Shown here piece by piece: positions 8,573-16,532 of a DNA stretch of 64,000 nucleotides (positions are counted from its first letter, which is position 1; each line of letters opens with the position of its first letter). Made by a program: the position numbers and the translations under genes. Source of the DNA: Labrenzia sp. PHM005 (GTDB lineage Bacteria > Pseudomonadota > Alphaproteobacteria > Rhizobiales > Stappiaceae); assembly GCF_006517275.1 (NCBI RefSeq), contig NZ_CP041191.1:5327001-5391000 (forward strand), given 5' to 3'. The notes beneath the pieces were generated by a model, which did not search any database, was not told the origin of the DNA, and was given only the letters and a program-made list of their open reading frames with translations.

Positions 8573-9265
8573 ATGGGAGAGGGAACTCCCGCCGTGCTGG
8601 TTCTCGGGATCGGGAACCTGCTCTGGGCGGACGAAGGGTTTGGCGTGCGCGCCGTTGAAACCCTGCATCAGCATTACTGTTTCAGTGACAACGTCAAGGT
8701 CATGGACGGTGGCACGCAAGGCGTCTATCTGGTTCAGCATATACGCGACGCCGACATCCTGATCGTTTTTGATGCAGTCGATTACGGCCTCCCCCCAGGT
8801 ACCTTGAAACTCGTTCACGGTGACGAGGTGCCGAAGTTTCTCGGCGCCAAGAAGATTTCCCTGCATCAGACCGGCTTTCAGGAAGTTCTCGCCATGGCAG
8901 AAATGCTCGGCGACTACCCCAAACATCTCCTCTTGATCGGTGTGCAGCCTGTGGAACTGGAAGACTACGGCGGCAGCCTGCGCCCGGCTGTCAAAGCACA
9001 AATCGCCCCAGCCATTGATGCCGCCCTGACCTTTCTGGAAAAACACGACGTCTTTGCAGAAATGCGCTGCGACCAGCTCGGCGAAGACGACACCATCGCC
9101 AGCCTGGAAATGACCCTTGGCCGCTATGAAGGCGGCCGGCCGGACGCCGTCAATGCCTTCCGGCATGGCGACAGCCGGGTTCTTGCCGGTGATGGCTGGT
9201 CGGGGCCGGACGACTTTGACGCCGAGGTCGCCGAAATGGTGGCGCGCACTGGGGAGCCGCGCTGA
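8573..9265 (+). CDS. hupD: Hydrogenase maturation endopeptidase
   Basis: This 230-residue HybD-type protease cuts the C-terminal tail from HupL after His584 once nickel is in place. The N-terminus has LVLGIGNLLWADEGFGV; its Glu, the Asp of FDAVDYG and the His of SLHQTGF correspond to the three nickel-binding residues of HybD. The C-terminus is some 25-30 residues longer than common HupD. ATG 8573 is preferred over TTG 8522 because GGGAGGAATACC lies just before it. It overlaps hupF by 1 nt (TGATG). Confidence 0.93.
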   Translation: MGEGTPAVLVLGIGNLLWADEGFGVRAVETLHQHYCFSDNVKVMDGGTQGVYLVQHIRDADILIVFDAVDYGLPPGTLKLVHGDEVPKFLGAKKISLHQTGFQEVLAMAEMLGDYPKHLLLIGVQPVELEDYGGSLRPAVKAQIAPAIDAALTFLEKHDVFAEMRCDQLGEDDTIASLEMTLGRYEGGRPDAVNAFRHGDSRVLAGDGWSGPDDFDAEVAEMVARTGEPR

Positions 9266-9615
9266 TGTGCCTTGGCATCCCCATGCAGGTGATTTCGTCG
9301 GATTTCGGCTTTGCCCGCTGCCGGGCAGACGACGGCGAACATGACATCGATGTCCGTCTGGTTGGCCCTGTCGAACCCGGCACCTGGGTGCTGACGTTTC
9401 TGGGCGCGGCCCGCGACATTCTCGATGCGGAGACCGCCAAACGCACCGCCGACGCCGTTGAAGCTTTGAGGCTGGTGGCGGACGGCCACACCAATGTCGA
9501 TCACCTGTTTGAAGATCTGATCGCCCAGCGCGCTTCAGCCTCAGAAGAGGCAAGGGATACAGAAAAAAGGGAAGGAACCGGCAATGTTTTCGCCGCTGCT
9601 GACGTCAATCATTGA
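9265..9615 (+). CDS. hupF: HypC-family hydrogenase chaperone HupF
   Basis: This 116-residue protein starts MCLGIPMQV, the HypC/HupF signature whose Cys2 binds the Fe(CN)2CO unit or the immature large subunit. Compared with the 84-residue HypC encoded at 14.1 kb it has a C-terminal extension of about 30 residues, as in HupF of rhizobia. HupF is reported to stabilise HupL under oxygen. The gene follows hupD with a 1-nt overlap, and its last 32 nt overlap hupG. Confidence 0.93.
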   Translation: MCLGIPMQVISSDFGFARCRADDGEHDIDVRLVGPVEPGTWVLTFLGAARDILDAETAKRTADAVEALRLVADGHTNVDHLFEDLIAQRASASEEARDTEKREGTGNVFAAADVNH

Positions 9616-10018
9616 CCGGGAAGGTCTTAAGGTCGTCGACGAAGCCGGCCTGGATGGCCGAGCTGGAAAGACCATCTTGTCGATGGTGTTTTTCCCAGGC
9701 GATGCCAACCGGCTGAGCGAGAGCAACGATGTCGCGGTGATCCTGCCGGAACTGGTCAAAGCCTTTGATGGCAATGTGACTGCCTTTGTCGTTGCCCGGG
9801 ATGCAGAGCGCGATCTGCAGCGCCGCTACCGGTTCAACAGTTTTCCAAGTCTCGTTTTCCTGCGCAAGGGCGACTACCTCGGCACCATTCAGGGCGTGCG
9901 CGATTGGGCCGACTATCTGTTGGAGATTTCCGAAATCCTGACGAAAGACCCGACAGACCCGCCGCCCTTCAAATTCCCGGAAGGTTGCGGTGTGGCGCCT
10001 CCGGCCCAAGCCCACTGA
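9584..10018 (+). CDS. hupG: HupG/HyaE hydrogenase assembly protein (thioredoxin fold)
   Basis: This 144-residue protein is of the HyaE/HupG family, with a thioredoxin-like fold lacking the CxxC active site; no cysteine pair is visible at the usual position. The segment RRYRFNSFPSLVFLRKGDY contains the cis-proline region of the fold. Family members act as chaperones for the Tat-exported small subunit precursor before export. The start ATG lies within hupF (32-nt overlap), suggesting coupled translation. Confidence 0.88.
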   Translation: MFSPLLTSIIDREGLKVVDEAGLDGRAGKTILSMVFFPGDANRLSESNDVAVILPELVKAFDGNVTAFVVARDAERDLQRRYRFNSFPSLVFLRKGDYLGTIQGVRDWADYLLEISEILTKDPTDPPPFKFPEGCGVAPPAQAH

Positions 10019-10041
10019 CCTGGCTGTTAGGAGATAAGCAC

Positions 10042-10911
10042 ATGAGCAATCCCATCGACCCTTTCAGCCCGTCCCTCCCCGGGCCGCTTGTCGGCCCGGG
10101 GAGCCAACCCCAGGATGCCGATGGCGGCACCTTGGAATACATGCAAATGCCGGAAGGCATGATGACCTTCGCTGCGCCCGACCTACCGGAACCGGAAGAA
10201 ACCACAGGTCTGGAAAACGGATTGGCGGTACTGGACCAGCTGCTTGAAAGCCTTGAAACCTTCACCACAACCGATGCACCGGCACGCCATGACCTCACGC
10301 ATCTCGACCCAAAGAACCTGGATCTGGTCAATCAGGTTCTTGGCGAGGGAGAAGTCTCGGTGATTGGCGGCAGCCAAATTCAGGCCCAGGAAGCGGTTTT
10401 AGCCGGTGTTTGGCGAGTGCGGCGGTCAGCTGACGGTGATCAGGCCGAAGCCGACTATATTGAGGCAGGTGTTTTTCCCTCAGAAATCCTGGAAACGGTT
10501 TTCAAGGACGCCCAAGACCACGTGGTGATGCCAGAAAAAGCCGGGCCAAACATCTTCAACGCACCGCCCTTGATCCCTGAAATCAACGAGCATCTCGGTA
10601 TCCCGCGCAAGACCGGCGTGCCGCATGTGATTAACCTGTCTCTCCTTCCACATACGGAAGAAGATCTCACATTCCTCAACGAGCGGCTGGGCCGGGGCAG
10701 CGTGACGATCCTGTCGCGCGGATATGGCAACTGCCGGATCACCTCCACGCAAACGGCCGACACCTGGTGGGTGCAATATTACAATTCCCAGGACAGCCTG
10801 ATCCTCAACACGATCGAAATCAGCCCGGTGCCCGACGTTGCTTGTGCGGCTTCAGAAGACATAGCCGATTCAGCAGAGCGTCTCGGCGAGATCCTGGAGG
10901 TCTACCGGTGA
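10042..10911 (+). CDS. hupH: HupH/HyaF hydrogenase assembly protein
   Basis: This 289-residue protein belongs to the HupH/HyaF family needed for maturation of membrane-bound uptake hydrogenase. The conserved core is INEHLGIPRKTGVPHVINLSLLP split over residues ~175-200, then GRGSVTILSRGYGNCRI and the WWVQYYNSQD block. The N-terminal ~45 residues are proline-rich and low in conservation. ATG 10042 is preceded by TTAGGAGATAAGCAC, a good ribosome site; an upstream in-frame start at 9904 lies inside hupG and is rejected. The stop overlaps the hupI GTG. Confidence 0.9.
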   Translation: MSNPIDPFSPSLPGPLVGPGSQPQDADGGTLEYMQMPEGMMTFAAPDLPEPEETTGLENGLAVLDQLLESLETFTTTDAPARHDLTHLDPKNLDLVNQVLGEGEVSVIGGSQIQAQEAVLAGVWRVRRSADGDQAEADYIEAGVFPSEILETVFKDAQDHVVMPEKAGPNIFNAPPLIPEINEHLGIPRKTGVPHVINLSLLPHTEEDLTFLNERLGRGSVTILSRGYGNCRITSTQTADTWWVQYYNSQDSLILNTIEISPVPDVACAASEDIADSAERLGEILEVYR

Positions 10912-11132
10912 GTGACGGCTTTTTTGGCGGATCTTATGGCGGCGATAACCGCAAGATTGGGACGGCGACACGGTTGGAGTGCAAGATCTGCTGGCACGTC
11001 TACGACCCGGCAAAGGGGGACGATTATTGGCAAATCCCGCCCGGAACTCCGTTTGCCAACCTGCCTGATCATTGGAGCTGCCCGGAGTGCGACGCGCATA
11101 AGGACGGCTTCATGGTGCTGGAGGACATCTAA
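10908..11132 (+). CDS. hupI: Rubredoxin HupI
   Basis: This 74-residue rubredoxin-like protein has the iron site formed by CKIC (C-x2-C) and CPEC. The segments WHVYDPAKGD and PDHWSCPECDAHKDGF are typical of the family. HupI is associated with hydrogenase synthesis in air, probably protecting Fe-S assembly of HupS. The start is GTG 10908, overlapping the hupH stop by 4 nt (GTGA); the protein then begins right before the conserved domain with a Gly-rich lead. The stop is directly followed by the hupJ ATG. Confidence 0.92.
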   Translation: MSDGFFGGSYGGDNRKIGTATRLECKICWHVYDPAKGDDYWQIPPGTPFANLPDHWSCPECDAHKDGFMVLEDI

Positions 11133-11777
11133 ATGCGGGATGCGGATGAGCTGACAGCCATTGTTGAGACCACCTTTTCCACCATCCAGCGGACGCGGAT
11201 GGAAGGCGTACCGGTCTTGAACACGGCTTTGGCTGTCCGCCTTCTTGGGGTGCGCGCCTGGCAGGGTTTTCAGCTCGGAACGCTTTTGACGCCGTGGTTC
11301 ATGAACCTCATTTTGGTGCCAGAAACGCCGGACGACGCTCTTCTGGCTTCTGGAACCAAACGCACGTTTCGCTTCCCCGCAGGGTCATTTGAATTCATAC
11401 GCGGCCATGAACCTGCCATCGGCCCCTTTTGGATGTGCTCGCTTTTTTCTCCGGTGTTCGAATTTACCGATCAGGAAACAGCCGAAGCCTGTGCTCTGTC
11501 CGCGCTTGGCGAACTCTTTGAAGCCGCCGAAGCCCCAAGTGACTCTGAGGCGGGAATGGCCGCAGTCTGGCGCGGAGAATTGTCCGAGGTTGCTGAGTTG
11601 GCTGGAACTGCCGAACCTGCGGACGCTGCTAAACCCGAAGATGCGCCAGCTGATCACTCAAAAGAAGGCCTCTCATCTGAGACCGGTTCAAACGAAGCTG
11701 AAACTACCCCTGCCGGATTGAGCCGCCGTGGCTTGCTTACTGGCAATCGATCTGCCGAGGTTCGTCATGAGCCTTGA
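11133..11777 (+). CDS. hupJ: HupJ/HybE-type hydrogenase assembly chaperone
   Basis: This 214-residue protein is similar to the HybE/HupJ family, chaperones of the uptake hydrogenase. The domain at residues 1-125 contains MEGVPVLNTALAVR, TPWFMNLILVP and RFPAGSFEFI, all family landmarks. After it comes an acidic, Ala/Glu-rich low-complexity stretch (about 125-190), then LSRRGLLTGN near the C-terminus, which looks like a twin-arginine motif at the wrong end. The start abuts the hupI stop with no gap; the stop lies 11 nt inside hupK. Confidence 0.87.
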   Translation: MRDADELTAIVETTFSTIQRTRMEGVPVLNTALAVRLLGVRAWQGFQLGTLLTPWFMNLILVPETPDDALLASGTKRTFRFPAGSFEFIRGHEPAIGPFWMCSLFSPVFEFTDQETAEACALSALGELFEAAEAPSDSEAGMAAVWRGELSEVAELAGTAEPADAAKPEDAPADHSKEGLSSETGSNEAETTPAGLSRRGLLTGNRSAEVRHEP

Positions 11778-12873
11778 AGGACATTTGGACATTGTACTGC
11801 CACGTGACACCGATGCTCCTATTCGTATTGAGCTGCAGGAACCGGCTAATATCACAAAGCTTTTGATCGGCCGCTCGCCAGAAGCAGCCAGTCTACTCAT
11901 CCCTACGCTGTTTAGCCTGTGCGGAACAGCCCATGCCGCAGCCGCTATACAAGCGGCAGAAACGGCTAAAGGAATCGAACCCGACCTAGCGACACATCAG
12001 ATACGAAACTGCTTGGTCTTGATGGAACGGGCACGCGAGCATCTTTTGCGGATTAGCCTCGTCTGGCAAAAAATTGTTGGAGCAGAACCGGATACGGAAA
12101 CGGCACAGGCCGCGCTGAAATTGCTGCCGGCGTTCCGTCAGGCGATAGACCAAAACGGGTGTGCGTTTTCTGAGCCGGTGAGCAACTGGCGAGCCTCCGA
12201 TGACGGCAGCGCGCTGATTACCTGCCTCATCAGCCTGATCGAAAACCGTATCCTTGGTGAGACGATCCCCGCCTGGCTTAACAGGCACGACGGCAGCGCG
12301 CTGGCTTGCTGGACAGAGCAAATTCCGACAGGCGCTGCACGGTTTTTGGGATCTGTGCTCAAATGCAGCTGCGAAGAGCCGGCGCCGGACCGCCCGCTCT
12401 TCCTTTCCGAAAGCGGCCTCACGGAGCCTCTGGAGACGGTGAAAGAAGTTCCAGAGACCTCTTCTTATGAGCGTCGCCGGTCTCATCCCATTCTCACACA
12501 ACGAGGAATGCCAACCCTCGCCGACCGGTATCTCGCCCGGTTGATCGATTTGGCGGAAACGGCACAGGAGCTCTACCAAGTGTTTCTGGATGTCGATTCG
12601 GCGGCCTCAAGGACGAATAATACAGTAAAGCCTGGTGTCGGATTTGCAGAAACAGCGCGGGGCCGTTTGACTCATGTCGTGGACCTTCAAGACGGCAAGG
12701 TGGCAAACTACAAAATCATATCGCCGACCCGGTGGAATTTTGCCTCGCGTGGTGTTGCAACACGCTATCTCGATGCAATCCCTAAGGGGCCAGATAGCGC
12801 ACGTGTCAAACATGCGGATCTGGTTGTCGGTGCCATTGATCCCTGTGTTGCCTATGAGGTGAGGATCCACTGA
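11767..12873 (+). CDS. hupK: HupK, large-subunit-like maturation scaffold
   Basis: This 368-residue protein resembles a degenerate HupL. The N-terminal LCGTAHAAAAI recalls the L1 motif [10 protein letters not shown] with one cysteine kept. The C-terminus DPCVAYEVRIH recalls DPCLACSTH, keeping the first cysteine and ending on His. HupK is proposed to hold Fe(CN)2CO for transfer to HupL under oxic conditions. The middle has the large-subunit-like segment ARGRLTHVVDLQDGKVANY. ATG 11767 overlaps hupJ; an earlier TTG at 11728 is rejected. The stop shares a base with hypA (TGATG). Confidence 0.88.
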   Translation: MSLEGHLDIVLPRDTDAPIRIELQEPANITKLLIGRSPEAASLLIPTLFSLCGTAHAAAAIQAAETAKGIEPDLATHQIRNCLVLMERAREHLLRISLVWQKIVGAEPDTETAQAALKLLPAFRQAIDQNGCAFSEPVSNWRASDDGSALITCLISLIENRILGETIPAWLNRHDGSALACWTEQIPTGAARFLGSVLKCSCEEPAPDRPLFLSESGLTEPLETVKEVPETSSYERRRSHPILTQRGMPTLADRYLARLIDLAETAQELYQVFLDVDSAASRTNNTVKPGVGFAETARGRLTHVVDLQDGKVANYKIISPTRWNFASRGVATRYLDAIPKGPDSARVKHADLVVGAIDPCVAYEVRIH

Positions 12874-13214
12874 TGCATGAGATGTCGCTGTGTGAAAGCA
12901 TCCTCGGGATATTAAAGGACCAGGCGGTGAGCCAACAGTTCTCGAAGGTGGACCGCGTCTGCCTGGAGGTCGGGCCGCTGTCCGGCGTGGAAACCGAAGC
13001 CCTGCGTTTCGGGTTTGATGTGGTCACGCGCGGCAGCCTGGCGGACGGGGCCAGACTCGACATTATCGAACCGCAGGTGGCCGCCTGGTGCCTGCCCTGC
13101 GAGAAAACAGTTTCCATCAATGAACGCTTTGATCCCTGTCCCGAGTGCGGCTCGCATCAATTGCAAGTCACCAGCGGTGAAGAATTGCGAATCAAAGAAC
13201 TGGAGGTGTCCTGA
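12873..13214 (+). CDS. hypA: Nickel-insertion protein HypA
   Basis: This 113-residue protein begins MHEMSL, whose His2 and Glu3 form the nickel site. A zinc site of two CxxC pairs (CLPC and CPEC) follows in the C-terminal half. HypA receives nickel from HypB and delivers it to immature HupL. Overlap with hupK is 1 nt and with hypB 1 nt, a tightly coupled arrangement continuing through hypE. Confidence 0.95.
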   Translation: MHEMSLCESILGILKDQAVSQQFSKVDRVCLEVGPLSGVETEALRFGFDVVTRGSLADGARLDIIEPQVAAWCLPCEKTVSINERFDPCPECGSHQLQVTSGEELRIKELEVS

Positions 13215-14080
13215 TGTGTACGGTGTGCGGATGCGGGGATGGCGAAACCCGGATTGAAGGCGGAAATGCCAAGGATCATGCTCACAACCACGGCCATCCC
13301 CATGACGGGCTTCATCATGGTCATGCGCATGGCCACCATCATCACCACTATGGCGAAGGCGAATCCGGGGCGTCGGTTCCGGGAATGAGCCAGTCGCGGA
13401 TGATCCAGCTGGAGCAGGACATCCTGTCCAAAAACAACAGCTATGCCGATGCCAACCGGCGGTATTTGTCCGAGCGCGGAATTTTTGCCCTCAACCTTGT
13501 GTCTAGCCCGGGCTCCGGCAAGACGACCCTTCTGGTTGAGACCTTGAAGACATTGGCCGGAACCCGGCAGTGTTATGTCATTGAGGGCGACCAGCAAACG
13601 GCCAATGACGCCGACCGGATCCGCGAGACAGGTGTCCCGGCCCTTCAGATCAACACCGGCAAGGGCTGTCATCTGGACGGGCATATGGTCGGCCATGCGC
13701 TTGAGCACTTGACGCCCGATGACGGCAGCTGCGTTTTCATCGAAAATGTCGGCAATCTGGTTTGCCCGGCAGCCTTTGATCTTGGCGAAGCGCACAAGGT
13801 GGCGATCCTGTCGGTGACAGAAGGCGAGGACAAACCGCTGAAATATCCGGACATGTTTGCAGCCGCGGACCTGATGCTTTTGAACAAGGTCGATCTGCTG
13901 CCCTATCTCGACTTCGATGTTGAGGCGGCAACGGAAAACGCCCGCAAAATCAACCCGCGCATCAAGGTGCTGACAGTGTCCGCCAAGACCGGCGAAGGCC
14001 TCGACGGCTGGATCAGTTGGATAAACGCGGCTCGCGCCATGCAGCTCGCCGGTAATCCGGCCCTCAATGCAGCGGAATAG
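13214..14080 (+). CDS. hypB: Nickel-binding GTPase HypB
   Basis: This 288-residue G3E GTPase has an N-terminal CTVCGCGDG high-affinity nickel motif, then a His-rich stretch (residues ~22-53, about sixteen histidines) that stores nickel. The GTPase domain has [10 protein letters not shown] (P-loop), the switch segments [13 protein letters not shown] and [10 protein letters not shown], and [10 protein letters not shown] as the guanine-specificity loop. HypB drives nickel transfer with HypA. The His tract is longer than in E. coli HypB and like those of rhizobia and Bradyrhizobium. Confidence 0.96.
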   Translation: MCTVCGCGDGETRIEGGNAKDHAHNHGHPHDGLHHGHAHGHHHHHYGEGESGASVPGMSQSRMIQLEQDILSKNNSYADANRRYLSERGIFALNLVSSPGSGKTTLLVETLKTLAGTRQCYVIEGDQQTANDADRIRETGVPALQINTGKGCHLDGHMVGHALEHLTPDDGSCVFIENVGNLVCPAAFDLGEAHKVAILSVTEGEDKPLKYPDMFAAADLMLLNKVDLLPYLDFDVEAATENARKINPRIKVLTVSAKTGEGLDGWISWINAARAMQLAGNPALNAAE

Positions 14081-14089
14081 GAGAGACAA

Positions 14090-14344
14090 ATGTGCCTGGC
14101 GATCCCAGCAAAGGTGACTGAACTCTCCGGTGACGACATGGCCGTCGTTGCCCTGGAAGGCGTCAAAAAGAAAATCTCGACCGCGCTCGTCGAAGATTTG
14201 GAAGTCGGCGACTACGTGCTGGTTCATGTCGGCTATGCGCTTCACAAGGTCAGCCCAGAGGAAGCGGCCCGCACGTTGAAGATGATGGCCGAAGCCGGTG
14301 TGCTGCAGGAAGAGCTGGAAGAGATCACGGGAGGTGCCCAGTGA
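14090..14344 (+). CDS. hypC: Hydrogenase chaperone HypC
   Basis: This 84-residue protein starts MCLAIPAKV. Cys2 and a later conserved His (DYVLVHVGYALHKV) are the residues that carry iron between HypD and the large subunit. GGAGAGACAA precedes the ATG, and the stop overlaps the hypD GTG by 3 nt. It is a paralogue of HupF encoded at 9.3 kb. Confidence 0.95.
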   Translation: MCLAIPAKVTELSGDDMAVVALEGVKKKISTALVEDLEVGDYVLVHVGYALHKVSPEEAARTLKMMAEAGVLQEELEEITGGAQ

Positions 14345-15495
14345 AATATGTAGCTGAATACCGCGACAAGGACCTTGCAAAATCGGTTGCCTCTGCGATC
14401 CAGCGTGAAGCCAAGCCAGGCCGCACCTACAACATTATGGAGTTTTGTGGCGGGCACACGCATGCGATCTTCCGCTATGGCGTGCAAAACCTGATGCCGG
14501 AGAATGTCCATTTCGTGCATGGCCCCGGCTGTCCGGTCTGTGTTTTGCCGGTCCGGCGCCTGGACGATGCGGTGGAGATCGCCGAACGGCACAATGTGAT
14601 CCTGTGCACCTATGGCGACATGATGCGCGTTCCCGGCACCAAACAGCGCAGCCTGATCCGGGCGAAGGCAGACGGCGCCGATATCCGCATGGTCTATTCC
14701 ACACTGGATGCGCTGAAGATCGCGCGCGACAATCCGGAGCGCGAGGTTGTCTTTTTCGCCATCGGCTTTGAAACGACAACCCCGCCGACTGCGGTTGCGA
14801 TCAAACAGGCGGAAGAAGAAGGCCTGAAGAATTTCTCCGTCTTCTGCAATCATGTTCTGACGCCCTCCGCCATCGGCCACATCCTGCAATCTCCGGAAGT
14901 CCGCGAACTCGGCACCGTGCAGATTGACGGATTTTTAGGCCCCTCCCATGTCAGCTCGGTGATCGGCTTCGAACCTTATGAATACTTCGCCGAGGAATTT
15001 CAGAAACCGGTCGTGATCGCCGGGTTTGAACCGCTCGACGTCATGCAATCGACCTTGATGCTGATCCGCCAGATCAACGAGGGCCGCCATGAGGTCGAGA
15101 ACGAGTACACACGGGTCGTGACCAGGGAGGGCAACCTCAAGGCTCAGGCCTTGGTGTCCGATATTTTTGAACTGCGCACCAGCTTTGAATGGCGCGGCCT
15201 CGGCCCCGTGCCCTACAGCGCCCTGCAGATCCGCGAAAACTATGCAGATTTCGACGCAGAACGCCGGTTTGAGGTCTCGCCGAAACAGTCCCGCGAAGTG
15301 AAATCCTGCGAGTGCCCAGCCATCTTGCGCGGGGTCAAAAAACCGACCGATTGCAAGCTTTTCGGCACGGTCTGCACCCCAGACAATCCGATGGGTTCCT
15401 GCATGGTGTCTTCGGAGGGCGCCTGTGCCGCCTATTGGACCTATGGCCGCTACCGCGACAAAACCGCCCGTCAGCAGAAGGAAGCGGCGGCATGA
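14341..15495 (+). CDS. hypD: Fe(CN)2CO assembly scaffold HypD
   Basis: This 384-residue protein has MEFCGGHTHAIFRYG (catalytic Cys with GGHTH) and GPGCPVCVLP near the N-terminus. The C-terminus carries the cysteines of a [4Fe-4S] cluster (CEC, CKLF, CTPDNPMGSC, ACAAYW). HypD assembles the diatomic ligands on iron in complex with HypC, receiving cyanide from HypE. The start is GTG at 14341, overlapping the hypC stop (GTGA), with GGGAGGTGCCCA before it. The stop overlaps hypE by 4 nt. Confidence 0.95.
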   Translation: MKYVAEYRDKDLAKSVASAIQREAKPGRTYNIMEFCGGHTHAIFRYGVQNLMPENVHFVHGPGCPVCVLPVRRLDDAVEIAERHNVILCTYGDMMRVPGTKQRSLIRAKADGADIRMVYSTLDALKIARDNPEREVVFFAIGFETTTPPTAVAIKQAEEEGLKNFSVFCNHVLTPSAIGHILQSPEVRELGTVQIDGFLGPSHVSSVIGFEPYEYFAEEFQKPVVIAGFEPLDVMQSTLMLIRQINEGRHEVENEYTRVVTREGNLKAQALVSDIFELRTSFEWRGLGPVPYSALQIRENYADFDAERRFEVSPKQSREVKSCECPAILRGVKKPTDCKLFGTVCTPDNPMGSCMVSSEGACAAYWTYGRYRDKTARQQKEAAA

Positions 15496-16529
15496 ACGCC
15501 ATCGACACCACTGTTTCGCGGCGGAAAGGCACGATCGACATGGCCCATGGCGGTGGTGGCCGGGCTATGGCCGAGCTGATCACCGGTCTGTTTCAAAAAC
15601 ACCTCGGCAATCCGATCCTGGCACAGGGAAACGACGCGGCCTTGTTGGACACACCGACCGGGCGGCTGGTGATGTCGACCGACGGCCACGTGATCTCGCC
15701 GATCTTCTTTCCCGGCGGCGACATCGGCTCGCTCAGCGTTCATGGCACCTTGAACGATGTCGCTATGGCAGGCGCAAAACCACTCTACCTCACCGCCGGC
15801 TTCATTCTGGAAGAAGGCTACCCGTTGGCCGATCTGGAACGGATTGTCGTCTCCATGGCCCACGCTGCGCGGGAAGCAAGCGTTCCGATCGTGACCGGTG
15901 ACACCAAGGTGGTCGAAAAGGGCAAGGGCGATGGTGTCTTTATCACCACGACCGGCTTGGGCGTGGTGCCGGAGGGCGTTCATGTCTCCATTGAGCGGGC
16001 CCAGCCCGGCCAGGCCATTCTTCTGTCCGGAAGCATTGGCGACCATGGCGTTGCGATCCTATCAAAACGCGAGAATCTGGAATTCGAGACCGAAATCCGT
16101 TCAGACAGCGCCGCTCTGCACACACTGGTGGCTGATATGGTGGCCACGGCACCCGGCATTGCGGTCTTGAGAGATCCGACCCGAGGCGGTTTGGCTGCAA
16201 CCTTGAACGAAATCGCACGGGCCGCAAAAGTCGGCATGCATCTGGATGAGGCGGCCATCCCGGTCAAACCGGATGTGGCCGCGGCCTGCGAACTCCTCGG
16301 CCTTGATCCGCTTTATGTCGCCAATGAAGGCAAACTCATCTGCCTGTGCGAGCCGGAGGATGCCGAACCACTGCTGGCGGCCATGAAAGCCCATCCGTTC
16401 GGCAAGGACGCCGCGCGGATCGGCACCGTCACAGACGATGCGGCACATCTGGTTGAGATGGAAACCGGTATCGGCGGTCTGCGGGTTGTCGACTGGCTCT
16501 CCGGCGAACAGCTTCCGAGGATCTGCTGA
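15492..16529 (+). CDS. hypE: Thiocarbamate dehydratase HypE
   Basis: This 345-residue PurM/SelD-like ATPase ends in PRIC; the terminal cysteine is the one carbamoylated by HypF and dehydrated to thiocyanate. The N-terminal MAHGGGGRAMAELI and the motif GNDAALLD mark the ATP site. ATG 15492 (overlapping the hypD stop) gives the normal family length; a much longer in-frame extension from 15312 lies inside hypD and is rejected. Confidence 0.96.
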   Translation: MNAIDTTVSRRKGTIDMAHGGGGRAMAELITGLFQKHLGNPILAQGNDAALLDTPTGRLVMSTDGHVISPIFFPGGDIGSLSVHGTLNDVAMAGAKPLYLTAGFILEEGYPLADLERIVVSMAHAAREASVPIVTGDTKVVEKGKGDGVFITTTGLGVVPEGVHVSIERAQPGQAILLSGSIGDHGVAILSKRENLEFETEIRSDSAALHTLVADMVATAPGIAVLRDPTRGGLAATLNEIARAAKVGMHLDEAAIPVKPDVAAACELLGLDPLYVANEGKLICLCEPEDAEPLLAAMKAHPFGKDAARIGTVTDDAAHLVEMETGIGGLRVVDWLSGEQLPRIC

Positions 16530-16532
16530 GCC

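Noticed and set aside
13157-14380. 407-codon minus-strand open frame opposite hypA-hypC
   Set aside because: It is a shadow of three certain genes and has no family resemblance.
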